This document shows positions 1-8,748 of a DNA stretch of 64,000 bases, in pieces (the first letter of the stretch is position 1; every line of letters starts with the position of its first letter). The notes beneath the pieces were generated by a model that saw only the letters and a program-made list of their open reading frames with translations, had not been told where the DNA came from and searched no databases. Both the position numbers and the translations under genes were made by a program. The stretch is from Seleniivibrio sp. (GTDB taxonomy: Bacteria > Chrysiogenota > Deferribacteres > Deferribacterales > Geovibrionaceae): NCBI RefSeq assembly GCF_021209385.1, contig NZ_JAJOIL010000022.1:58264-122263 (forward strand). The letters are read 5' to 3'.

Positions 1-353
1 TATAATTGTTGAAAATTTATTTGGCATGTTTTGATATTACCGTCAATTTTTTCTTACTATGATAGTTGAGTGTTTTGTGCTTTTAAAACATACAGCCATA
101 TAATATTGTATATGACTGTGATGTCAAGAAAATTTGAGTAATTTGGGTTATTAACAATTACAGAATAGTAAGAATCAAATTGAGTGTAGCAAATTATCTG
201 CGTGAGTGGCTGGGAGTGGTCAAATAACAATTCAGTATATAGCATGAGCTATCCCCCTGCTGTGTGTGAGCCGATATTTTTTTTAGATTTTGACAGTTCT
301 TTTTGGTATAAACATAAATTAATACATTTTTTTGTATAGGGAGATTACCTGAA

Positions 354-2396
354 ATGAAAAATGAGACGAAATCAATAGAGCCAAATATTGCGGACTTAGC
401 TAATGGGTGGTTAAAGTCTTATAAGTTAGATTATAAATTAGAGCAAGAGTCATTAAATTCTGAAATAGATAAAGCACTTTCCGATTATTTTACAAAAAAT
501 GGTGGAGTCGGTGCGAATCGCCCAGATGCTAAGCTACTGCTGAAAGATAAAAACTTAAACTTTTACCCTGTTCTTATAGAGTATAAAGGTTATAAAGATA
601 AACTAGTTAAGTTGGATAATGACGGACAAGTCGAAAATAGAAATGCCAAAAACGAACCCAATTTAAAAAATATTAACTCATACGCCGTTAATGGTGCGGT
701 ACACTATGCAAATGCGTTGCTCCATCATACAAGCTACACTGATATTATAGCGATAGGGATGACGGGATATAAAGACGAGTTTGGAAAAATACAGCATCAA
801 ATCGGTGTGTATTATGTATCGAAAAGCAATCTTGGTGCTGGTCAGAAAGTTGGTGATTTTTCAGATTTTTCATTCCTTGCTCCAAAAAACTTTGATGCGT
901 TTATCGAAAAAGTCAAGACTCTGCATTTATCTCAGGAAGAAATTGATAAGTTAAAGGAACAAAGAGAAAAAGAAATTGATGCCAGTCTTGTAAAGCTGAA
1001 TAATGATATTTATCAGAATGAAAAAGGACTAGGCGAAAACGATCGTGTTTATCTTGTTGCCGCTTCAATTATAGCAACACTTGGGATACCTGGCAAAGTT
1101 GCTCCTCTGGAAAAGTCAGACCTGAAATCTTCTACAGAGAAAGGCAATACAGATGGTGAAATAATAGTCAGGAAAATAAAAGCCTTTTTAGATGAAAAAG
1201 AAATACCTGCCGAAAAGAAAGATTTTATCCTTAGAACATTACAAAATACGCTGACCACAGAAAATATAAATAAAATTGAGAACGGAGAAAGCCAGCTCAA
1301 AAGAGTTTTTACAAAAATAGTAGACGACTTGGGAATATATTACAAAATAGGTTTAACAACTGATTTTACCGGAAAACTGTTTAATGAGATGTACGGATGG
1401 CTTGGGTTCAGTCAGGATAAGCTAAACGATGTAGTTCTCACACCGTCATACGTTGCATCGTTTTTGGTGAAATTAGCAAGAGTAAACAAAGATTCATATG
1501 TTTGGGATTTTGCCACTGGTTCAGCTGGTTTACTTGTTGCCGCTATGAACGAGATGCTGAAAGATGCGAAAGAGACAATTACTTCTCCCGAACAACTTAA
1601 TCAAAAGCAAGTTGAAATAAAAGCCAGGCAGCTACTCGGTTTGGAATTACTTCCAAGTGTTTACATGCTGGCTATTCTAAACATGATATTGATGGGAGAT
1701 GGTAGTTCCAATATTTTAAATAAAGACTCGTTAACGGATTTTGAGGGTAATTATGCATTTGGTAAAACAAATGACAAATTCCCTGCTGATGCTTTTGTGC
1801 TTAACCCTCCTTATTCAGCTAAAGGGAACGGAATGAACTTTGTTGAAAAAGCCCTTGGTATGATGAACAGAGGTTATGCGGCAATTATTATTCAAAACTC
1901 CGCAGGTTCCGGTAAAGCCAAGGAGTACACAACAAAGATACTGGAAAAGCATACACTTCTGGCAAGTATTAAGATGCCCATAGACTTATTTATAGGCAAA
2001 TCCAGCGTGCAGACAAATGTGTATGTTTTTAAGGTAAATGAGAAACATCAAAAGGGTGATATAGTAAAGTTTATCGATTTCTCTAATGACGGATACACTA
2101 GAACTAACCGAAAAAAAGCAAGCAATAACCTGAGAGATACAGATCGAGCAAAAGAACGCTATGAAGAGGTGGTTGATTTAGTTCGCTTCGGCAGGAGCAA
2201 GTTGAGTATTTTTACCGAAAAAGAATATTATGAAGGCACAATCGATCCTAAAAACGGAACAGATTGGAATCAGACCGCTCCGATAGACACTGTACCTACA
2301 CTTCAGGACTTTAAAAAAACGGTCAGCGATTATCTCGCATGGGAAGTGTCAAATATTTTAAAGTCACAAAACAAAGGTGATAATCTGGGAAAGTAG
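354..2396 (+). CDS. BcgI-like Type IIB (fused restriction + N6-adenine methyltransferase) A subunit
   Basis: 680 aa; N-terminal PD-(D/E)XK-like pattern (RPDAKLLL...YPVLIEYKG), central SAM-binding region (DFATGSAGLL) and NPPY motif (VLNPPYSAKGNG); followed by a specificity-subunit gene. Confidence 0.8.
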   Translation: MKNETKSIEPNIADLANGWLKSYKLDYKLEQESLNSEIDKALSDYFTKNGGVGANRPDAKLLLKDKNLNFYPVLIEYKGYKDKLVKLDNDGQVENRNAKNEPNLKNINSYAVNGAVHYANALLHHTSYTDIIAIGMTGYKDEFGKIQHQIGVYYVSKSNLGAGQKVGDFSDFSFLAPKNFDAFIEKVKTLHLSQEEIDKLKEQREKEIDASLVKLNNDIYQNEKGLGENDRVYLVAASIIATLGIPGKVAPLEKSDLKSSTEKGNTDGEIIVRKIKAFLDEKEIPAEKKDFILRTLQNTLTTENINKIENGESQLKRVFTKIVDDLGIYYKIGLTTDFTGKLFNEMYGWLGFSQDKLNDVVLTPSYVASFLVKLARVNKDSYVWDFATGSAGLLVAAMNEMLKDAKETITSPEQLNQKQVEIKARQLLGLELLPSVYMLAILNMILMGDGSSNILNKDSLTDFEGNYAFGKTNDKFPADAFVLNPPYSAKGNGMNFVEKALGMMNRGYAAIIIQNSAGSGKAKEYTTKILEKHTLLASIKMPIDLFIGKSSVQTNVYVFKVNEKHQKGDIVKFIDFSNDGYTRTNRKKASNNLRDTDRAKERYEEVVDLVRFGRSKLSIFTEKEYYEGTIDPKNGTDWNQTAPIDTVPTLQDFKKTVSDYLAWEVSNILKSQNKGDNLGK

Positions 2397-2455
2397 ATGC
2401 CCTGCTCAACAAAAGATTAGAAAATGTTGAGTGGGGTGAATTCAAGATTGGGGAT

Positions 2456-3523
2456 TTGTTTGAGATTAATTCTTATCAGAAACGATTTGACGCAAACAAA
2501 GTTGAGATTCTGGAAAGCGGTAAATATCCCTATGTTGTCAGAATGGGTTCTAACAACGGTCAAAGAGGATTTATTAATGAAGATACATCTTATCTTAATG
2601 AAGGGAATACTATTTCCTTCGGACAAGATACCGCTACAATGTTTTATCAAGAAATCCCATATTTCACTGGAGATAAAATAAAAATCCTGAAGGCGAAAAA
2701 TAAGAAATTTAGTAAAAAGAATGCTCAATTCTTTATTTCGGCAATGACAAAATCGTTTGCTTCTTTTTCTTGGGGTTCTTCCAGTTTTAGTGTAGAAATT
2801 ATCAAAAAACAGAAAGCTATATTGCCAGTCTTAAAAAATGGCGAAATTGATTTTGAGTTTATGGAGAGCTTTATAGCGGAGTTGGAGGCAGAAAGAATAG
2901 CGGAGTTGGAGGCATATCTCGCAGTCACCAACCTAAAAGATTATACCTTAACTACTGAAGAAAAACAAGTTTTAAGTGAATATGATAAATGTATATTTAA
3001 AGAATACAACCTGATTGACATTTTTGAAATTAAGAACACAGGAAATATTTTATCTAGAGATATAGTTGAAAATAGTGGAAAAATACCATATTTGTGTGCA
3101 AGTGCTGAAAATAATGCTGTAAGCTCTTATATTGCATATGATAATAAATATTTAGATAAAGGTAATTGTATATTTATTGGCGGTAAAACTTTTACGGTGA
3201 CTTATCAAGAGCATGATTTTTTCTCAAATGACAGCCATAATCTGGTTTTATATCTGAAAGATAACACTCAACAGATAAAACTTAATCAATTATTTTTAGC
3301 AACATGTGTTGCTAAAAGTTTGAGTCATAAATACTCATGGGGAGATAGCGTAAGTAACAAAAAGATACAGAAAGATACTGCATCCCTACCAACTCTAAAC
3401 GATAAGCCAGATTATGCGAAGATGGGTACCCTTATATCTGCCATTCAGAAATTGGTTATTAAAGATGTTGTTGAATATGCAGACAAGAAGATAAGTGCGA
3501 CTAAAACAGTTATAAGCGGATAA
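2456..3523 (+). CDS. Type I/IIB restriction specificity (S) subunit; 5' end probably frameshifted
   Basis: 355 aa, two repeated half-domains (GDLFEI...KSF/SLS..WGS/D...K..ILPVL/ASLPTL); open frame extends upstream to 2384 without ATG (VDALLNKRLENVEWGEFKIGDLFEI), ATG at 2397 is out of frame by one base. Confidence 0.75.
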   Translation: MFEINSYQKRFDANKVEILESGKYPYVVRMGSNNGQRGFINEDTSYLNEGNTISFGQDTATMFYQEIPYFTGDKIKILKAKNKKFSKKNAQFFISAMTKSFASFSWGSSSFSVEIIKKQKAILPVLKNGEIDFEFMESFIAELEAERIAELEAYLAVTNLKDYTLTTEEKQVLSEYDKCIFKEYNLIDIFEIKNTGNILSRDIVENSGKIPYLCASAENNAVSSYIAYDNKYLDKGNCIFIGGKTFTVTYQEHDFFSNDSHNLVLYLKDNTQQIKLNQLFLATCVAKSLSHKYSWGDSVSNKKIQKDTASLPTLNDKPDYAKMGTLISAIQKLVIKDVVEYADKKISATKTVISG

Positions 3524-3570
3524 ATAAAACAACAACAAATTACATCATTTATACATCATAGTCTTTAACG

Positions 3571-3603
3571 ACAAAAGCCTCTGCGAAAACAGAGGCTTTA
3601 TAT
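3571..3603 (+). terminator. Rho-independent terminator-like hairpin after the S subunit gene
   Basis: aaaagcctctgcgaaaacagaggcttta. Confidence 0.6.
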
Positions 3604-3639
3604 TTTTATGATATTCTTCAGCACAAAGTAGTTTATATG

Positions 3640-3764
3640 GGACGGAATCCTTTTTGTTCGTCCGCGTCGTGCGGGCTCCAAAAAGACCTGCCTACTCACT
3701 TCCGCCGACATCCTGTCGGCTCATCCTCCCTTTTCGGTCGGCGTTCGCAGGCTTCGATTCCGTC
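3640..3764 (-). repeat. Small repeat element bounded by inverted copies of the tRNA-Phe T-arm/3' sequence (copy 1)
   Basis: gggacggaatcc...ttcgattccgtc ends match tRNA-Phe 3' half in opposite orientations; internal core CGCCGACCGAAAAGGGAGGATGAGC (minus strand) recurs at about 7250 downstream of tRNA-Arg. Confidence 0.6.
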
Positions 3765-3782
3765 AAGTCAGATTATTCAATA

Positions 3783-3812
3783 AAAAAGGCAACCACAAGG
3801 GTTGCCTTTTTT
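3783..3812 (-). terminator. Terminator of tRNA-Phe
   Basis: aaaaaaggcaaccacaagggttgcctttttt hairpin with T-tract on the minus strand. Confidence 0.65.
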
Positions 3813-3818
3813 ATTGAA

Positions 3819-3891
3819 TGCCCAGGGACGGAATCGAACCATCGACACGTGGATTTTCAGTCCACTGCTCTACCGACTGAGCTACCTGGGC
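3819..3891 (-). tRNA. tRNA-Phe (GAA)
   Basis: minus strand gcccaggtagctcagtcggtagagcagtggactgaaaatccacgtgtcgatggttcgattccgtccctgggca; complete cloverleaf, anticodon GAA. Confidence 0.95.
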
Positions 3892-3995
3892 GGTACGCTC
3901 TCAAAAGCGAGGTCTAAAAATATCGAAAAACACCTTCGATGTCAACATCTATTTTGCATTTTTTCAATAAAATATTTCCCGCTTATATCAGCGCG

Positions 3996-5012
3996 TTATA
4001 TTGTTCTGCCAACCGCAAGAGCTATCGAGCGCAGGCTGCCCATAAGCTCGAGAAATTGTGTCGGTGTGAGCGACTGTGCGCCGTCTGACCATGCCTTTTC
4101 AGGGTTGGGGTGTACTTCTACTATGAGTCCGTCAGCACCTACAGCCACCGCTGCCTTGCAGAGAGGTCCGACATATTGCCAATGACCTGCCGCGTGGCTG
4201 GGGTCTATCATGATGGGCAGGTGGCTTTTTGATTTGATAACAGGCACTGCGCTGATGTCCAGTGTGTTTCTGGTGGCTGTTTCAAAGGTTCTCAAGCCTC
4301 TTTCGCAGAGTATCACGTTCTTGTTGCCTTCGCAGAGGATGTATTCGCTGGCCGTGAGGAACTCCTCGATTGTTGTGGACATGCCGCGTTTCAGAAGAAC
4401 AGGTTTGTCTGTTTTGCCAAGTTCTGTCAGAAGGGCGAAGTTCTGAATATTTCTGGCACCAACCTGAAACATATCGGCGTATTTGTATACCATATCGACA
4501 TATTTCGGGTTTGTGACCTCTGTTACCACAGGCAGACCTGTCACTTCGCGAGCCTTTGCGAGTATTTTGAGTCCTTCCTCTGCAAGTCCCTGGAAAGCGT
4601 AGGGGGATGTGCGGGGTTTGAATGCGCCGCCGCGAAGCATGGATGCTCCGGCTGCTTTTACGAATTCTGCTGTTTTGATTGTCTGTTCTTCAGATTCAAC
4701 TGAACAGGGTCCCGCTATCACGGGGATGTTCTCTCCGCCGAAAAGAACTCCGCAGCAATCGATTATAGATGGCTCGTCTTTAACCTCGCGGCTGGACAGT
4801 TTGTAGGGTTTGCTGATGGGGATAACTTTGTCAACGCCTGCCATTTCTCCTATAACGGTTATCTTGTCCCTTTGCCCGTCGATTCCGACCAGTCCGATTA
4901 CGGCTCTTTCCTTGCCCTCGATGATGTGCGTACTGAAACCCGATTCCTCTGCGGTTTCAATAACCCTTGCGATAGTTTCCTGTGATGCTCCGATTTTCAT
5001 AACTACGATCAT
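3996..5012 (-). CDS. aroF: 3-deoxy-7-phosphoheptulonate (DAHP) synthase
   Basis: 338 aa; VIAGPCSVESEEQ, GGAFKPRTSPYAFQG, LCERGLRTFE, DPSHAAG motifs of the Thermotoga/Bacillus-type DAHP synthase. Confidence 0.95.
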   Translation of the reverse strand: MIVVMKIGASQETIARVIETAEESGFSTHIIEGKERAVIGLVGIDGQRDKITVIGEMAGVDKVIPISKPYKLSSREVKDEPSIIDCCGVLFGGENIPVIAGPCSVESEEQTIKTAEFVKAAGASMLRGGAFKPRTSPYAFQGLAEEGLKILAKAREVTGLPVVTEVTNPKYVDMVYKYADMFQVGARNIQNFALLTELGKTDKPVLLKRGMSTTIEEFLTASEYILCEGNKNVILCERGLRTFETATRNTLDISAVPVIKSKSHLPIMIDPSHAAGHWQYVGPLCKAAVAVGADGLIVEVHPNPEKAWSDGAQSLTPTQFLELMGSLRSIALAVGRTI

Positions 5013-5063
5013 TTTATACCTCCGGTATTTAAATTTCAGCGACTTAACGCGCCCCCGCAGGCA

Positions 5064-5099
5064 TAAAAAAACCGCGGGAGCCTGTAAAGCCGCCGCGGT
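5064..5099 (-). terminator. Intrinsic terminator/attenuator between the Phe-rich leader and aroF
   Basis: minus strand ACCGCGG cggctttacaggctc CCGCGGT TTTTTT. Confidence 0.75.
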
Positions 5100-5133
5100 C
5101 TTTGGAAATTTTATATCATTGGTCAGACCGGAC

Positions 5134-5214
5134 TCAGACGGCTACACTCCTATTGCTAAAAAAGCAATAAAAAAAGAAACCAAAAAAGAATCCGTAAAAA
5201 AGTCTGCCAAGCAT
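5134..5214 (-). CDS. Phe-rich leader peptide of the aroF attenuator (MLGRLFYGFFFGFFFYCFFSNRSVAV)
   Basis: 26 codons with 9 Phe and 2 Tyr; ggag Shine-Dalgarno upstream of ATG; followed by a strong hairpin/U-tract and then aroF. Confidence 0.8.
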   Translation of the reverse strand: MLGRLFYGFFFGFFFYCFFSNRSVAV

Positions 5215-5275
5215 TTGTTATTCTCCGTTTAGGGTCTAATATTCCAATTAGAAACGCATGTCAATACAAAAATTT

Positions 5276-5626
5276 TTAAGCTGATTTGTCAATCTTGTGG
5301 ATTGCAGCTATAAGATCTTCGCGTATAATGGGTTTATATATGCAGGCGCTTACCAGCGAGCATACTTTTTCAGCCTCTTCCCTGTACGCGGTGGTTATGA
5401 TTATTGGAATTGTTGAATCATGTTCTCTGATCTTGTGAATCATTTCAAAGCCGTCCATTTCCGGCATTGCAAGATCCGTTATGACCAGATCCGGTTTAAC
5501 TTCAAGAAATTTCTTTAATCCCAATACGCCGTTTGCCGCTTCGTGAACATATAGTTCTTCTTTTTCCAAAAGTTTTTTCACGAGCATCCTCGTGAACTTT
5601 TCATCTTCGACATATAAAATATTCAT
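5276..5626 (-). CDS. CheY-like single-domain response regulator
   Basis: MNILYVEDEKFTR...PDLVITDLAMPEMDGFEM...IIITTAY...KPI receiver motifs. Confidence 0.85.
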   Translation of the reverse strand: MNILYVEDEKFTRMLVKKLLEKEELYVHEAANGVLGLKKFLEVKPDLVITDLAMPEMDGFEMIHKIREHDSTIPIIITTAYREEAEKVCSLVSACIYKPIIREDLIAAIHKIDKSA

Positions 5627-5842
5627 TAAAATAATCTCCGGTGATAGATAAACATTATATGGACTATTTTTCATATTACAAGAGCTTTTTTCTCCGGTGT
5701 TTTGTGTATTATTTATAAATTTTTAATCAATTTATACTTAACTAATTGTCCATTTTTCAGAAAATATTTAGTAAAATTAAAAATATTGCAGCTTTTATGC
5801 ATGCATGTTACTTTTGCATATAAAAAATATAAAATTGCGAGA

Positions 5843-7060
5843 ATGATGAAAAGTTCAGTTATCGGGTCTAATCCCAGGATAGTAAGCTTTTACAGCTCTT
5901 ATATGGATATGCTCGGAGTTGTCAATGAGGCTTATAACTCGATTAACGTCGGACTGAAACGTGCTATTTTAGATAAAAAAATAACATCTTTGATCGTCAT
6001 TATTGAAAACAGAGATGATCTGGTCACATATAACCGTCTGAAAGATCTTTTAGACGAGAGACGAATGAACACTTTCGTTGTGTGTGTGGATGAATCTCTT
6101 ATGCAGCAGGTCTCAAACAGTCGTGTGATAAGCATCAGTCACAAGAGTGTTACTTTGGACTTTTCAGAGATGCTTGCAAAATCAAACGTGTGCAAACCCT
6201 ATCTGAAAGAAACAGGCAATACTCGGTCTCCTGAAAAAATATTTGAACACATAAAATTCATGCTAGCACGCGGCAACATAACCCTGCCTGTTGAAGGCGA
6301 GTGTGCCGTGCGTATTCTAAGCGTTCTCGACCACGACAATATAACTTTCAAGGCCATAGACGGTATGACAAAGCTTGATCCTGCTCTTCATTCCGGTATA
6401 ATCCGAATGGCAAACTCTGCATATTTCAGCGGAAGTTACGGAAATATTGCAGATGTTCAGAAGGCGTTGGTGAGGCTTGGCATAAACAACATTAAGGCAT
6501 ACCTGGTTAATTTTATAAATAAATCATTGGCAGCAAATAAAAATCTTCTTTATGCAGATGAAATAGGCGAGGCTATTAAGGATTCACAGATCATCGGCGC
6601 TCTTTGTTATGTTATGTCCGACTTTTTCAAAGTCTGTGCAAAAGGACAGATGTATTCCGTTGGCTTGCTTTCAAAGATAGGCGAGATATTTATCCTTGCG
6701 ATAATATCAGATTATCTTTCAGGGGAAAGACCGGAAGATGTTAAAGACGGAAGCTATAGGAAGATGGCGACACAGAACAATATACTTGTAGGCGGCACTC
6801 TTATGAAAAAATGGAAATTCTCGGAAGAGTTTTACATACCGCTGTTGTTTTCCGGCACTTTGAAAGAGAACCAGTTCATGAACGAAACCAAGATATTGCA
6901 TCTCGCATGTAATATGCTGGTTTTTTTTAGAACAGAACAGATCGACGATGGACTGAAAGCCGCTTTGAATAAAACTGGAATACAGTTAAGTGAAAAGCAG
7001 TTACAAAGAATAAAGACCGAAACTGAAATTAAGATAAAAGATTTTGCAGCAGTTTATTGA
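5843..7060 (+). CDS. HDOD domain protein
   Basis: LPVEGECAVRILSVLDHDNITFKAIDGMTKLDPALHSGIIRMANSAYFSGSYGNIADVQKALVRLGINNIK is HDOD-like; internal ATG chosen as start (ORF open from 5702). Confidence 0.75.
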   Translation: MMKSSVIGSNPRIVSFYSSYMDMLGVVNEAYNSINVGLKRAILDKKITSLIVIIENRDDLVTYNRLKDLLDERRMNTFVVCVDESLMQQVSNSRVISISHKSVTLDFSEMLAKSNVCKPYLKETGNTRSPEKIFEHIKFMLARGNITLPVEGECAVRILSVLDHDNITFKAIDGMTKLDPALHSGIIRMANSAYFSGSYGNIADVQKALVRLGINNIKAYLVNFINKSLAANKNLLYADEIGEAIKDSQIIGALCYVMSDFFKVCAKGQMYSVGLLSKIGEIFILAIISDYLSGERPEDVKDGSYRKMATQNNILVGGTLMKKWKFSEEFYIPLLFSGTLKENQFMNETKILHLACNMLVFFRTEQIDDGLKAALNKTGIQLSEKQLQRIKTETEIKIKDFAAVY

Positions 7061-7107
7061 TTAGGCTGTTGACAAAGGCATATAAATACTATATAACTTC
7101 CCTCCCT

Positions 7108-7181
7108 GCGCCTGTAGCTCAACTGGATAGAGCATTTGACTACGGATCAAAAGGTTAGGAGTTCGAATCTCTTCAGGCGCG
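7108..7181 (+). tRNA. tRNA-Arg (ACG)
   Basis: gcgcctgtagctcaactggatagagcatttgactacggatcaaaaggttaggagttcgaatctcttcaggcgcg; complete cloverleaf, anticodon ACG. Confidence 0.95.
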
Positions 7182-7225
7182 TGAATAGAATCCGAGGTAC
7201 TGTAAGTATCTCGGATTTTTTTATG
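7165..7225 (+). repeat. att-like direct repeat, copy L (tRNA-Arg 3' end + terminator)
   Basis: 61 nt identical to 9874..9934, including hairpin atccgaggtactgtaagtatctcggattttttt. Confidence 0.85.
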
Positions 7226-7228
7226 GGA

Positions 7229-7369
7229 ATAATAAGAGATTCGAACGACACCGAGCGCCGACCGAATAGGGAGGATGAGCAGGCAGGATGCTTGCGTAAG
7301 CGAAGTGGCTTGCTTTTGCAAGGGCATAGGATGTGCCCGCAGAAAAAGCGAATCTCTTCAGGCGCGTAA
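7229..7369 (+). repeat. Small repeat element bounded by inverted tRNA-Arg T-arm sequence (copy 2)
   Basis: aagagattcgaac...gcgaatctcttcaggcgcg; core CGCCGACCGAATAGGGAGGATGAGC matches copy 1 (3640..3764). Confidence 0.65.
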
Positions 7370-7374
7370 TATAG

Positions 7375-7410
7375 AGCCGCTGTATCGGAAGATACGGCGG
7401 CTTTTTTGTT
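7375..7410 (+). terminator. Terminator after the second tRNA-Arg 3'-end copy
   Basis: gccgctgtatcggaagatacggcggctttttt. Confidence 0.7.
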
Positions 7411-7446
7411 TGTTTACATCTTTATTTGTTACGTTTAATATTGAAT

Positions 7447-8748
7447 ATGACTGAAACTAACCGCATAGAATACAAACGTCAGCTGAATGATGATAACAAA
7501 TTTGAAAAAGAAGTCGTTGCTTTTTTGAACTATAAAGACGGCGGTGTTATTTACTTCGGAATTGATAAAGGCGGAGCATATTACCCCATTGATGATATTG
7601 ACGGCACTCAGCTTAAAATCAAAGACAGAATAAAAAGCAATATAGAACCGTCAACGATGGGGCTTTTTGATGTGTCTGTTGAAGACGATAAAGTTATTAA
7701 AGTCACCATTGCCAGCGGTTCGGAAAAGCCTTATTACATCAAAAAGAACGGAATGACCGAAAAGGGATGTTATCTTAGGGTTGGTTCTTCTGCTGAACCG
7801 ATGCCGCAGAGGATGATTGAAGACCTGTTTTCCAAACGTACCAGAAATTCTATCGGAAAAATTGAATCGCCGATTAATAAACTTACTTTTGAACAGCTCA
7901 AAATCTATTATCAGGAAAAGGGCAAACAGCTTAACGACCAGTTCGCATACAATCTCGAACTGCTGACTAAAGACGAGAAATACAACTACGCTGCATATCT
8001 CCTTGCCGATAACAATAGCATATCTATAAAGGTTGCAAAGTACGGCACTTTAACAAAAGCAGAGCTTATAGAAAACAATGAATACGGCTACTGTTCTCTG
8101 GTGAAGGCAACTAAGCAGGTGCTTGATAAACTGGAACTTGAAAACAAAACCGTTGCTCAGATAACGTCTAAAGAACGGATAGAGAGCAGACCATATGACC
8201 CGAAGGCTCTCAGAGAAGCGATAATCAACGCCATTGTACATAACGACTATTCCAATGAACGCCCGCCTGTTTTTGAGATATTCCCCGACAGGATAGAAAT
8301 CACCTCTGCCGGAGGATTGCCTTATTCTTTTACGAAAGAGGAGTTTCTGGCGGGATATTCCGCTCCGAGAAACAAAGAGCTGATGAGGGTTTTCAAAGAC
8401 CTCGACCTCGTGGAACAGCTTGGTTCCGGCATCCCCAGAATCCTTGAGAAGTATGACGAAAGCATATTCATGTTTACGGATAACTTCCTGAAGACCACCT
8501 TTACGTCCAGAATGAGGTTGGGGGACAAGTTGGGGGACAACTTGGGGAACAAGTTGGGGGACTTGAACGAAAACAGGAAGAAAATCGTGATGCTAATGAT
8601 TGAGAATCCTGAAATATCTACACCTCAATTGTCTGAAAAGATTGGGATTTCTGAAACAGCCATAGAAAACAACATCAGATTCCTGCGTGAGAACGGCTAT
8701 ATCGAAAGACAAGGCACGTTCGGCGGGAAGTGGATTATTAAGGATTAA
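7447..8748 (+). CDS. AlbA_2 (Schlafen-like) DNA-binding / ATP-binding protein with C-terminal wHTH
   Basis: RIEYKRQLNDDNKFEKEVVAFLNYKDGGVIYFGI N-terminus; LREAIINAIVHNDYSNERPPVFEIFPDRIEITSAGGLP GHKL-like region; C-terminal HTH. Confidence 0.85.
   Translation: MTETNRIEYKRQLNDDNKFEKEVVAFLNYKDGGVIYFGIDKGGAYYPIDDIDGTQLKIKDRIKSNIEPSTMGLFDVSVEDDKVIKVTIASGSEKPYYIKKNGMTEKGCYLRVGSSAEPMPQRMIEDLFSKRTRNSIGKIESPINKLTFEQLKIYYQEKGKQLNDQFAYNLELLTKDEKYNYAAYLLADNNSISIKVAKYGTLTKAELIENNEYGYCSLVKATKQVLDKLELENKTVAQITSKERIESRPYDPKALREAIINAIVHNDYSNERPPVFEIFPDRIEITSAGGLPYSFTKEEFLAGYSAPRNKELMRVFKDLDLVEQLGSGIPRILEKYDESIFMFTDNFLKTTFTSRMRLGDKLGDNLGNKLGDLNENRKKIVMLMIENPEISTPQLSEKIGISETAIENNIRFLRENGYIERQGTFGGKWIIKD
8518..8562 (+). 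repeat. 12-bp tandem repeat (about 3.75 units) within the AlbA_2 gene
   Basis: ttgggggacaag ttgggggacaac ttggggaacaag ttgggggac encoding LGDKLGDNLGNKLGD. Confidence 0.9.

Noticed and set aside
3654-4185. ORFs 3654..3917 and 3802..4185 on + strand
   Set aside because: They run through the tRNA-Phe gene, its terminator and the antisense of aroF; no protein-like features.
7061-7369. ORFs 7061..7327 (-) and 7136..7369 (+)
   Set aside because: Overlap tRNA-Arg and the repeat element; apparent coding is a by-product of structured RNA sequence.
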